Origin: Hygrophila difformis
Taxonomy: Eukaryota > Streptophyta > Magnoliopsida > Lamiales > Acanthaceae
NCBI GenBank assembly: GCA_030278955.1
Contig: JAOANR010000002.1
Span: 15,584,238-15,648,237 of the forward strand
Reading direction: 5' to 3'
DNA: 64,000 nucleotides
Part shown: positions 32,509 to 42,289 of the stretch, one piece after another
How positions within the stretch are numbered: the stretch's first letter is position 1
How the letters are laid out: each line of letters starts with the position of its first letter
Notes under the pieces: generated by a model
What the model was told of the DNA's origin: nothing
What the model saw: only the letters and a program-made list of their open reading frames with translations
Database searches by the model: none
Made by a program: the position numbers and the translations under genes

Positions 32509-33597
32509 TTACCCATAACGGTGAATACTCCATCTCATGCTAGGTCCCGCTCTATGAGAGCCACAAATTCCCTCATGGACTTCTCCCATCACCAGTTTAG
32601 CTTCCTCAGGACCAATGCACTTAAGTAACAAACCGTCGAGCGCCCTTCGGAACAACTCACCATCAATCAACGTATACCTTAAAACTTTTACCTTCATTGA
32701 GCTATCTCCTCCGGATGACGGGTTTTCAAGATACTGAATAATATCTGTCCTCCAATCGTCAACTGGGTTTTGAGGTTGAGTCTCTTCTTGATCTTCAGAT
32801 TCATTAGTGAGGACAGCGATGCGTGTTGCCCCCCTAGGGCAACCAGTCTTCCAGCCTGAAGCTAGCTGAGCAGCTTTGTTGGCCTCTTTATTTTGGTCTC
32901 TAGGCACATGATTGATCGTAGCCTCCGAGAATTTGCCTAACAGCTCAAGCGCAACTTCATAACATTTAATCAACCTCGGACTTTTGCACTCATACTCTCC
33001 TGTCAATTGCTTTAAGATGACTTGAGAGTCTCCAAAAACTACAATGGACCTTGCACCCTTCATTAACGTTGTCTCCAAGCCGAATATCAAAGCCTCATAC
33101 TCAGCTTGATTGTTGGTTGTACCAGGCTCCAACTCCCGAGCCAGCTTCCAATGTTCCCCGAAAGGACTAGTAATTGTAATACCGGCCCCTGAGCCGCTGC
33201 TTGCGCAAGACCCATCGAAAGTTAACTCCCAAGGTTCAAACCCTATGAATGATTCTTCGAGTTCTTCGGGTAATACCACTGAAGGATGCTGAGCTAAGAA
33301 GTCCGCTAAGGCTTGTCCCTTGACCGCCTTCTGAGGGACGTGCACGAGAGCAAAAGGACTAATTTTCATAGCCCACTTAGCCTGGCGGCCTTTCAAGGCC
33401 GGTTTATGCAACAGCGTCTTGACCAAGTCGAATGGAGCCACCACATGGACTGTCCGCGGCAACATGTAATGTTCTAACTTGTTGCAGGCGTACACTAACG
33501 CATAGCACAACTTCTCTAGAGCTGTGTATCTCACTTCTGGACCTTGTAGTGTCTTGCTGAGGTAATAGATGGCTCTTTCTTTCCCATACTCGTCATC
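32509..33597 (-). pseudogene. RNase H, archaeal-type RNase H and integrase N-terminus of the Tat element
   Basis: In frame between TAA at 33598-33600 and TAA at 32509-32511. The first part is the rest of the ordinary RNase H/connection region (IYYLSKTLQGP, YTALEKLCYALVYACNKL). The second RNase H starts at LTFDGSCASSGSGAGI, with Glu in NNQAEYEALIFGLE and Asp in VVFGDSQVI, the features of the archaeal-type domain typical of Tat elements. It ends with the beginning of the integrase HHCC domain (EVHEGICGSHRAG). Confidence 0.92.
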
Positions 33598-34665
33598 TTA
33601 TGCGAGCAAACATCCAATGGACTCCTCGACAACTGACACATACAGTTTCAATGCCACCCCAGGCCTGGGTGGCATCAACACTGGAGGATTGGCCAACATT
33701 CTTTTAACCTCTTCAAAGGCTTCCTGATGTTCAGTCGTCCAAACGAACATCTCGTTCTTCCTACCTTTGAGCAAGGTGGTAAACGCCTTCATCTTCCCTG
33801 CAGCATTAGCAATGAACCTCCTTAAGAAGTTAATCTTACCCATTAGCGACTGCAGCTCCTTAAGATTAGACGGTGCACGAGCTTCTAGGATGGCCTTGGC
33901 TTTATTCTGATCCACCTCGGTGCCTCTCTCATGAACCAGGAAACCTAAAAAGTTCCCAGCCACCACTCCGAAGGCACACTTAGCGGGGTTAATTTTCAGT
34001 CCATGTTGTCTCATCCTGACGAAAGCTTGCTCAAGGTGATCCAAGTGTTGGCCAAATTCACACGACTTAACCACAATGTCGTCGATGTATACTTCAAGGA
34101 TATGACCAATTAAATCATGAAGGATCATGTTCATGGCCCTTTGGTATGTCGCCCCAGCATTCTTCAAACCAAACGGCATCACTGCCCATTCAAAGATGCC
34201 AACTGTTCCTGGACAACGAAATGCTGTTTTGTGTACATCGTTTTCAGAAATAAAAGTTTGATTGTATCCAGAATAACCTTCCATTAATGATAAAAATTTG
34301 TGGCCGGCGGCCGCATCAACAAGCATGTCGGCCATTGGCATTACATATTCATCATTGGGCGTAGCCAAGTTTAAATTTCTAAAGTCTATACAGACTCTCA
34401 ATTGACCATTCTTTTTTACAACAGGTACAATGTTTGCAAGCCATTCTACATAACGACAAGTTCTAATGTAACCTGCTCTAAGAAGTTTCTCGATCTCAGC
34501 CTTTATTTTTGGGATGGTATCTGGATCGAACCGTCTAGGTGGCGGCTTGTGAGGTCTGAACTCGGGATGAGTGGGCAACTTGTGTTCCACGAGTTCCCTT
34601 GAAAGTCCTGGCATGTCCGTATACTGCCACGCAAAACAATCTTTGTACATCTGAATCAACTCCAC
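33598..34665 (-). pseudogene. Reverse transcriptase of the Tat element
   Basis: 355 aa. Motifs in order: HKPPPRRFDPDTIPKIK, EWLANIVPVVKKNGQLRVC, FRNLNLATP, LMEGYSGYNQ (Met-Glu where the first catalytic Asp is usual, so this Asp is probably lost), AVMPFGLKNAGATYQR, the catalytic VYIDDIVVKS, INPAKCAFGVVAGNFLGF and INFLRRFIANAAGK. The frame ends inside RNase H at SIGCLLA with TAA, where relatives have Gln. Confidence 0.93.
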
Positions 34666-34668
34666 TAG

Positions 34669-35360
34669 TTAGTGCCGCTCCTCATCAGGCAGAGACGCAC
34701 TTATTTTAGTCATCCTCGGCTCCGCCTCTGTCCCGAGATTGATGTCCACAAGTGGTTCCTTAGCTTCTGGACTAGGCAACGTCCGCCTCACAGGTGATGG
34801 CCACTCGGATGGCCTGTTATCCGTTAAGTTTTTAGACTTGTCTTCGGCACCCATCATCACTTCAGTATCTACCAACCGCCGCAACAAGTCTCTGTAGACG
34901 TCTTGGCAGCTCATGATGGCGTCCGAGGCCTAGAGGACTCCAATTTATTAATCTGAGCCTCCCATTGCCGTATTTCTTCGGCATACCTTCTCTGAGCTCG
35001 CCTAAACTGGCTTCTGGTGATGGATGGCGGCTCCCTTAGAGCAGGTCTGCTTTCTGCCCTATTCATTATCCACCTCTCAGTCTCAGAGGGGTGCTGAGGA
35101 CGTCTCATCAAGGTTGGTACTACGTGCACTCCATGCCTGTAGTCCCGAGTTACAGGCTGTTGTCTTCCGTCTTCACGGATCTCCAATGCAGGATTGGGGA
35201 TTTCAATCCTCAAAGGAGGCTTCTGTTTCTTTTGGAACTCTTTATCCTCAGCCTCGAGGACTTTCTTGAACTCCTCTTGGGACATATTTTTAAATCTAGG
35301 CTGCTTGCTGTGCAACTCCTTTTCTCTATCTTTCTCAGCCCCAGATTCATCAGACAACAA
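34669..35360 (-). pseudogene. Gag-RT linker of the Tat element, protease missing
   Basis: Two overlapping frames (34911-35360, 149 aa, and 34669-34914, 81 aa) cover the stretch between Gag and RT. They are Arg/Glu-rich (SQEEFKKVLEAEDKEFQKK, RRAQRRYAEEIRQWEAQINK) and contain PLVDINLGTEAEPRM, which is near the start of the RT polypeptide. No DTGA/DSGA-type aspartic protease site or late ILGRPW-type motif is present, although the second Tat element has both. A deletion of the protease region is the simplest reading. Confidence 0.65.
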
Positions 35361-37253
35361 ATCTTCATCTTGTTCATTGATCTCAGCACATTCTCATCTC
35401 GAGGAGTCCGGCTACTTGAGCCTCCATCCTCTGGACTTGGAATGAATCCAGATGCACCAACGTGAAGCTGAGGGAATGGATCTATGTCCACCTTCATACC
35501 TGCAATTTTTAATCGTCCCTCTGTAATCTTATTTCGAATAGCACTTCTAAAACTCTTGCACTTGGTAATGCTATGAGTATAGGAATTGTGCCACTTACAG
35601 AAAGATCGGCCTCGAATATCCTCGGCCGCTGGTAACTTCTGCCCCTCAGGCAGCTTAATCACTCCGTCTTTGAGTAGAGCATCGAACACTTGGTCCGCCC
35701 TGCTCATATCAAAGAGATCCTCCTCAGGCCTGTACTTGGCCTCTTTCTGTTTTGGCGGCCTGAGGGCCGCACAAGTGTGTGGTTTGGTTGTTTGGACCAA
35801 CTCTGCTACAGCCACCTCCACAGGCTCATCCTCTTCGTCGCTGAACCTCACTTCCTCGAAGTGGACTCGACGTGTAGGACGCTTTTCTTCCTGCTCCTCC
35901 AGGAATTTTTCCAGTCGGGCCGCTCTCTCAGCTAACTGGGCTAAGTCAGCTGCATCCTGCACAATTAAGTGTTCCTTTAGTCTAGGCAACATATTAGATA
36001 CGGCTATGTTGGGTATTTCCCTCTCAGGGATTGCCATAGTACACCTGCCCTTAAGCCGCTGTAACCTGTTAATGAAGGTATTTGCCGTCTCATCGGCATA
36101 CTGTTTTGCATTAGTCAAGTCTGCGAGGCTCACCTGAGACAGGGGTGTATAGAATCTTTCATGGAAAGCTCACTCCAAATCAGCCCAATTCTGGATAGAG
36201 TTGGGCCACAAAGATGCATACCACGCGAAAGCAGGACCAGTGAGGGATGAGCTAAAGAGCCTCAGCTTCAGCCAGTCATTCGATGCTGCTTCCCCACACT
36301 GTGCCGTGAACCTGCCTACGTGCTCCACGGTAGATTTGCCTTCATCCCCGGAGAATGTGGAGAATTCAGGCATTTTAAAGCCTCGTGGGTATGGTTGCAT
36401 ACTATCTACCCAATCAGGGTACGGCTTGCGGTATGTAGGCCGCTCCATCGGCCTCAGTTGGATACCGAAGTGTTGCTGCATCATGTCAGCAAGCAACTCG
36501 GGTGACACTGCTGGCGCCTGCATAGGCAGCATCGCCACTGGGGGTGTAGCAGGAGCCACGGCGGCTTGTGTTACATTCTATGGTGTCTGCCCCCCCTTGC
36601 GGTGGCGTCTGCCCCCATGGTTGGGGTGCCTGTCCCCAAGGCTGCGTCGCCACGAAGGGTCCAACTGGAATGTTCGGCACATGAGGTGCCGCTTGTCGTG
36701 GCTGCATACCAATGCCACTAGAGGCCGCTGTACAGCCTGGAGACACACTGGAGGCCACTAAACAACCTGTCGCCGCATAGATGGGCGCTGGGGACGCTGC
36801 ATATCCAAGATTCGGCATCATGGGTGCCGCTGGGTTGAAAGCGTGTGCTGCCTGGTATGGATTTGCAAACGGACTAGCCAAGCCTCCCACATCGGGGAGT
36901 GGTGGCTGACTGGGTGCTGTTCCCCAAGTCCGTAGTTGGCCGCCTAACGGCCCTGGACATGGCGGCGTGTTAGCACCGTTTACAGGCGCGGTTGTACGAG
37001 CAGTTGCTTCCTGTTGAGTCCGCAAGGCATTGATACCTCGATCAATTTGATCGGCCATAGCAGGCCGCAAAACATCCATGAGATGCCTCGTTAGTAGAGG
37101 CATGAACTCGGTCATCGATTCTGTCATCGAGAGCCGCATTTGTTCTGAAAATGTAGGGGTCTGCATGATCCCTTGTTGTGGTTGTGCAGTATTCGTCCTC
37201 TCAGTCACATCTTCAGACGACGTTCTAACAGGTGTCTTTTCTTGCTGAGACAT
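35210..37253 (-). pseudogene. gag: Gag of the Tat element, broken
   Basis: Start MSQQEKTPV at 37253. N-terminal part (36486-37253): helical segment MRLSMTESMTEFMPLL, then Pro/Gly/Ala-rich repeats including PWGQAPQPWGQ. A frameshift at a C run near 36590 leads into 36170-36580, with the Gag core (RPMERPTYRKPYPDW, FSTFSGDEGKSTVEHV, FTAQCGEAASNDWLKL, SLTGPAFAWY). TGA at 36170 is followed in frame by 35210-36133 (FHERFYTP, TANTFINRLQRLKGRC, DLAQLAERAARLEKFLEEQ, and FCKWHNSYTHSITKCKSFR, a CHHC-like zinc motif). It would form the particle core. Confidence 0.88.
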
Positions 37254-37342
37254 TTCTTCAAACCTCTATGTAAGTTCACTGACTAACTTGCCTGATCTGA
37301 GACGCATAAACGACCTCTAAGCGGATATGGCTTCCACTTCGA

Positions 37343-37360
37343 GTCCCACTGGGCGTGCCA
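37343..37360 (-). other. Primer-binding site of the Tat element
   Basis: Minus strand TGGCACGCCCAGTGGGAC, three bases from the 5' LTR. The identical 18-mer lies beside the LTR of the other Tat element (39249-39266). I did not assign the tRNA. Confidence 0.75.
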
Positions 37361-37363
37361 ATT

Positions 37364-37829
37364 TGTTGAACGTAAAATTTTGTAGAGGGATATCACCTCT
37401 TTTGATTGATGAATTTTGGAGGATGTTACAAGATTTGGGAACTACAGAAAGTAAATTACAGGAAAGCGATAAATAAACTGACTTGCAAAAAGTAAAGACA
37501 GAAAGAAAGAAAATTAAAGTGCGGTTTTTCTCTGTAGAGTTGAAGGAATCCCCCAAATGAGCCTTTCTTCGGCTTTTATAAGCGGAGCCACTCAACCGTC
37601 AGATACCACCACGAACTTCTCTGGGACACTTGTCTTCAGGCCACCCCTCCTGCTGGCACTCAAACGGTTGCCTTCAGGACACTTGTCTGCAAACGCTGGC
37701 ACTCCAAAGAAACCTCCAAGGACCGTTCCCGTTCTCTTCTCATGAGTCTTGGGCTGACATAATATGAGAGACTGGGCTTACACATGAATTGGGCTCAAAG
37801 CAAATAGCCTAATAATTTGTGGGTTAACA
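37364..37829 (-). repeat. 5' LTR of the Tat element
   Basis: 466 bp, TG...CA. TATAAAAG on the minus strand at 37573-37580. ATAAG follows at 37830-37834, the imperfect partner of GTAAG at 25131. Confidence 0.92.
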
Positions 37830-37834
37830 ATAAG

Positions 37835-38587
37835 GAATTAGGTTTATTTGTTTTGGTAAACAAGAATTAGGTTTATTAATGTTTTTTGGATGAGCATTAG
37901 GTTTATTAATTAATATAGTATATAATTAAATTTTGAAATAAAATATATATATTTAAAATTTAATAATATACGGTTCGATTCGGTTCGGTTAACCGAAGGA
38001 AAAAAATTTTAATAACTGTAACCAAACCGAATCGAGCAAATACTTGCACTTAAGTATTTGTAACCGAACCGAACACTCCGATTAACCGAAAATTTGATTC
38101 GAATTATTTGTATTTAAATTATTTGGTCCAGGACCTAATCAATTAATTTCTAATTTTTATTTTTGGGTAATGAATTATTTGTTTTTTTAATTTTTTTTTT
38201 TTTGCCTATTTCTTTAAATATAATGAAAACCCATTAAAAAAGAAGCTTTGTACTTAAATTACGTAAAAAAAGAGAGCATTGAGAAAGTGTAAATTGTTAT
38301 AGCAGGATGCACAACAAAAGAATAACGCATGAACATCGTTAAACAAGAGTTTTAAAAAAAAAATCAAATATTGCAAAACTCAAATTTTTAGGTTGTACAA
38401 ATGCCAATTAATGCAAAAATCTCTGTGAAGGATCATACGGTCATGTTCTTAATTGTCATTATGAACCGTACATACCAAATGTGTAGAGTTCGATCTAGGC
38501 TCAAGATTCGACCATCAACTTGACCACCAAGACCACTATAATAGAGGTGGGAATAGGTTAAACTATCCAACAGAGATTTATGGCTAG
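37835..38587. other. AT-rich spacer with AACCGAACCGA-rich segment; no gene seen
   Basis: At 37965-38110 there are runs of CGGTTCGATTCGGTTCGGTTAA-like sequence resembling 24310-24480. The rest is low-complexity AT with no coding frame. Confidence 0.4.
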
Positions 38588-39247
38588 TGTTGGGGCCACA
38601 AGAGTAGTGGGCCGAGATAGAGTGATTGGGCCATGTAAAATGGGCCAGAAGAGGAGTTTACAGAGAAAATAGACTCAAGTTGGAGTGGGCCGAAAGATAA
38701 CAAATGGACGAATGGGACGAAGCAGGAATCCAGACGAAAGGAGAATCTCAGGGGCAAGAGATTTCGGCCGAAATGAGATCAAAGCAGCCGATATGAAGAG
38801 GGTAAAGGTCGGCTCGAAGGAATTGGCCGGAGAGCGGTTACCAAAGCTCCGGCTATAAATAGGGGATGCCATGCAAATAATTAGGAGAGACCAATCCAAC
38901 CCCCAAATTCCTTTATCAAATTTAATTCTTTGTATCTTTACTGCTTTCTTTATAGCTTTCCTTTACAGTTTTTCCTAGACTCTAGCTTAGCTTGTAGCGG
39001 TTACTTTCCAAATCCGCCGTTGTTCCTTAGCAACCGGTAGTTTGGTTCCAGTTTTCCCGGTGAATTCGCCATTGTTCCTTAACAACTGGTAGATTCCCCA
39101 TTGTACCTAGTTTGCCATTATAATCTCATTGAATATTCAGTCAAGTTTGGGCGCATTATCGTTAATCCGGACCCGTAATCGGTTTGATCCTTTTCCGATA
39201 GCCTCCCTTGAGGAGAAAAAGGTCCTTGGCTCGACGCAAGCCAAACA
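38588..39247 (+). repeat. Probable 5' LTR of the second Tat element (about 660 bp)
   Basis: Ends in CCAAACA one base before the primer site; a TGTTGGGGCC start at 38588 gives TG...CA ends. TATAAAT at 38854-38860 in a GGCTATAAATAGGGG context. The left boundary rests on the TG rule only, because no second LTR is available. Confidence 0.6.
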
Positions 39248-39248
39248 G

Positions 39249-39266
39249 TGGCACGCCCAGTGGGAC
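39249..39266 (+). other. Primer-binding site of the second Tat element
   Basis: TGGCACGCCCAGTGGGAC, identical to the primer site at 37343-37360 of the other Tat element. Confidence 0.8.
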
Positions 39267-39271
39267 TAAAA

Positions 39272-41846
39272 ATGGCATTCGAGACACAGGAAACTCCAGC
39301 AGTCAACACGGCGGCAAGGACTGATTTGCCGCCGATTCAGGAAGAGCACACAACAGAACCGGGTGAATTCCCCCCAGGATTCCCTGGACCATCAAACTTC
39401 CACAATCAGGAGTTTCCGCACGACGATTTAGCCCCGCGGTTCCGTGATCATGTCCAGTTTATGGTAGAAGCGGCGGTTACTAGTTCGGTTCGGCAGATAG
39501 AAGGCAATATTCTGGCAGCGATGCCACCAATGTTTAGAGCCGAATTAGCGAGGAATATGTATCCGATGGGAACGCAGAATGCACAGATGGCGCAAAATCT
39601 AATGCCTGCGATGCAAAATCCTCACAACTTTCAACAGCAGGCCTATCGGCCGCTAGGAGGGCAGGGACCACGACCCTTCGTCCCTCCGCAACAAAGGTAC
39701 GATCAGCAGCAGAATCAACCGCCTCAGCCGGTAGTGCAACCGCCTGCTCCAGTGGTACAACAACAATATCTACCACAGCAACCGAATCCGCTACAACTGG
39801 TTGATAGAGAACTTATTGCTGAGATCATTCGTACACAATTTGGAAATCTCATCGGCCAAGAGAATAGGCCGATGTATAGGAAGCCTTATCCCGACTACAT
39901 CGAAGAGCAGTATCCACTGCCTAGAGGAGTGAAGGTTCTTGATTTTAATACATTCTCAAGAGAGGTCGGCCGATCCACGATAGAACATATTGGCCGATTC
40001 ACAGCTCAATGTACCAGAATAGCCCAAAATGATTTTCATAAGTTGATATTGTTCAGCTTATCGCTCACCGGTCCAGCATTCGAGTGGTATATTAATTTGC
40101 CAGCAGGATCGGTTAACACTTGGGCCGAAATGGAGCGGTTATTTCATGACCGGTTCTACAACACCAGTCCTGAAGTGTCAGTGGTTGATCTAACATCAAC
40201 CAAACAGAAGGCGGCGGAATCAGTCACTGAGTTTATGGAGAGATTTTATGCCGTTAAAGCTTAAATGAAAACAATGCTGCCGGAGCACGAATATATCCAA
40301 ATCCTGAAGCAGAATCTAAAGTTCGCCATCAAGGACAGATTGATGGTCACAAGACCTAGGACTGTGGCCGAATTAACGGCCGAAGCTATAAGAATGGAAA
40401 CTTATTTGGCGGAACAAGCGACTTTTAAATGAAGCCGAAGTCAAAGTGGCAGATCAGAGTCTATCCATTCGGCCGCATCGTTTGCAGAATCCCTGGATAG
40501 ATGTGAAGTTGAGGAAGAATATAATATGGATGATATTCCTGCCTCAGCTGAAGTAGCATGGGCCGAATTGGTGATAAAGAACCCCATGACCTGTCCTGCT
40601 TTTTGGCCAGTCAGAGGCAAGGAGAAAGAAGGAGAAGTCAGGGACGAATCTCAGAGGTTTTATTCTTTCGATCTATCTCAGATGGATGAAATATTTGACT
40701 ATTGCCAGAAGAATGGCTTATTGGAGTTTAAAGGAAATCACCCGCAGCCAACCAAAGAGCAATTGGAAGCCGGGTGGTGTAGATTTCACGGATCGACTAC
40801 TCATTCTACAGCGGTCTGTGGACAATTCAGAAAGTTGATCCGGAAGCATGTGGATGATGGGAAATTGAAATTCCCGGACAGACGCATGGCAATTGATAAG
40901 AATCCGTTTCCTGTCGCTAATATGGTAATGGTGCACCCCGATCAGAACAAGTCTGTACACAATCGTTTGGGGGACTAACAATCGACCAGTAAAAGCTCTG
41001 TGCACGATCGGCTAGGAAATCAGCCATCGACCCAGAAGAATACAGGAGTATGGAGACGGTTAGGGTCTCCGCAGAAGGGGAAAGAGAAGATTTCGGACGT
41101 TTTTGACCGATTGGGAGACTATGAAGTTAAAGAATGGATTAATCAATCGGACAAACCTCAGACGATGGAATTCAAAGATGAGAGTGAAAGGCCAACATTG
41201 AAGATCATAACCAATGGCTGGGACTCAGAAATGAAACTAACGGCTGATAAAAGGAACGGAAAGATTGTGATTCAGATCACAGTTCCCGAAGACGCTGTGT
41301 CCCCAGAAATGAAGAGACTTAGAAGGCCACCAGCGAATACTCAGGTAGGCCGATGGGTTCAGAATTCCCCAGAAAAAAAGCATTTCGGCCAACGCCGATT
41401 TGAGAATTCAGCCTGAAGGGCAGGGGATAAAAAGACCCCGAAAGGTAAAGGATCATATCGTACCTTCAAACGGAGAATGCAACGGCTTAAAGCAGCCACA
41501 GCAGATGAGGTAGAAGAGTACGAGATGATGCACATGGAGGAAGACTTCCCAGACGCTTGCTCTTCATCTGAAGGAAGGATCCTCAATAAAGTATTTTCGG
41601 CTCGACTAGCCGAAAGGAAGAAAGAAAAGAATGAACCGAAAGCAGGTCAAGATCGGCTGAAAAATAAAATAGAATTTTGGCCGAAAATAATTCAGCCGAA
41701 AGCCGATAGTGAACAACCGAAATTAAAAAAAGAGTGGAAGCCTAGACCAGTCCGAACTAGGGAATGGAAGCCGAAGACAACCATTGTCTCGAATATTGAG
41801 ACACTTTCGGGCAGTTCAAGTTCGATTTCGGGTCTAGTGCAAATAT
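39272..41846 (+). pseudogene. gag: Gag of the second Tat element
   Basis: One frame from ATG at 39272 with in-frame stops at 40262 (TAA), about 40430 (TGA), 40976 (TAA), 41414 (TGA) and 41846. Residues about 90-190 are Gln/Pro-rich. The core follows: RPMYRKPYPDYIEEQYPL, FNTFSREVGRSTIEHI, FTAQCTRIAQNDFHKL, SLTGPAFEWY, MERLFHDRFYNTSPE. A zinc-type motif WCRFHGSTTHSTAVCGQF lies near 40780. The end is Lys/Glu-rich. Related to the Gag at 35210-37253 in every block. Confidence 0.88.
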
Positions 41847-42289
41847 GATAGCAACGACCACGGCAAGCCGTGAAGAGTATTGGTCTGATTCGGAACCAGT
41901 TGTGGTTTTTTTGTCAGAAGGAAGGAGAATACTTTGGCGAAGAAGAACCCATAGTGGACTTCTGTTTCGCCAAGCTCGAAACACTTCGGCCTGAAGCCGA
42001 AGCTGAGAAACCTGTCGAAGAAGGGTATGAAGCATTTGTCCCCGAAGCTCAGCCAAGCACGATTCTACCTCCGACAACAAAGATGTCTCAGCACGTGAGG
42101 CCTTTGTATGTCAAAGGCTGGGTCAACGGGAGACCACTCAGGAGAATGTTCGTCGACGGTTGAGCAACCGTCAACATTATGCCATTATCCACACTGACGA
42201 AGATAGGCCGCTCGAAGGATGATTTATTGCCCACGAGGATGAAAGTATTAAGTTTTGTGGTAGCACAAACGGCGGCCGAAGGATGTATT
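41847..42289 (+). pseudogene. Protease N-terminal half of the second Tat element
   Basis: Ends at the solo LTR. RPLYVKGWVNGRPL leads to the active-site loop; the stop TGA at 42161-42163 lies inside it, directly after Asp-Gly and before ATVNIMPL, so the active site itself is broken. A further frame change lies near 41845. The other half starts at 45088. Confidence 0.82.
42285..42289. repeat. Target duplication of the solo LTR, left (GTATT)
   Basis: GTATT here, ATATT at 45088-45092: four of five bases match. The protease frame continues across after removing the LTR and one copy. Confidence 0.6.

Larger units (their letters stand above)
25136..37829 (-). mobile_element. Tat-lineage Ty3/Gypsy element with antisense mobile-domain gene
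   Basis: 466 bp LTRs (25136-25601 and 37364-37829) have TG...CA ends and imperfect 5 bp duplications GTAAG/ATAAG outside. Sense is minus: primer site, gag, RT, RNase H, a second archaeal-type RNase H, integrase, then about 5.9 kb before the 3' LTR. That long 3' part holds a plus-strand multi-exon gene with a plant mobile domain. Dual RNase H and antisense extra ORFs between pol and the 3' LTR are known features of the Tat/Ogre group. The LTRs differ at about nine sites by eye, older than the chromoviruses at 1-18428. Gag and pol carry several stops and frameshifts and no protease motif was found. Confidence 0.9.
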
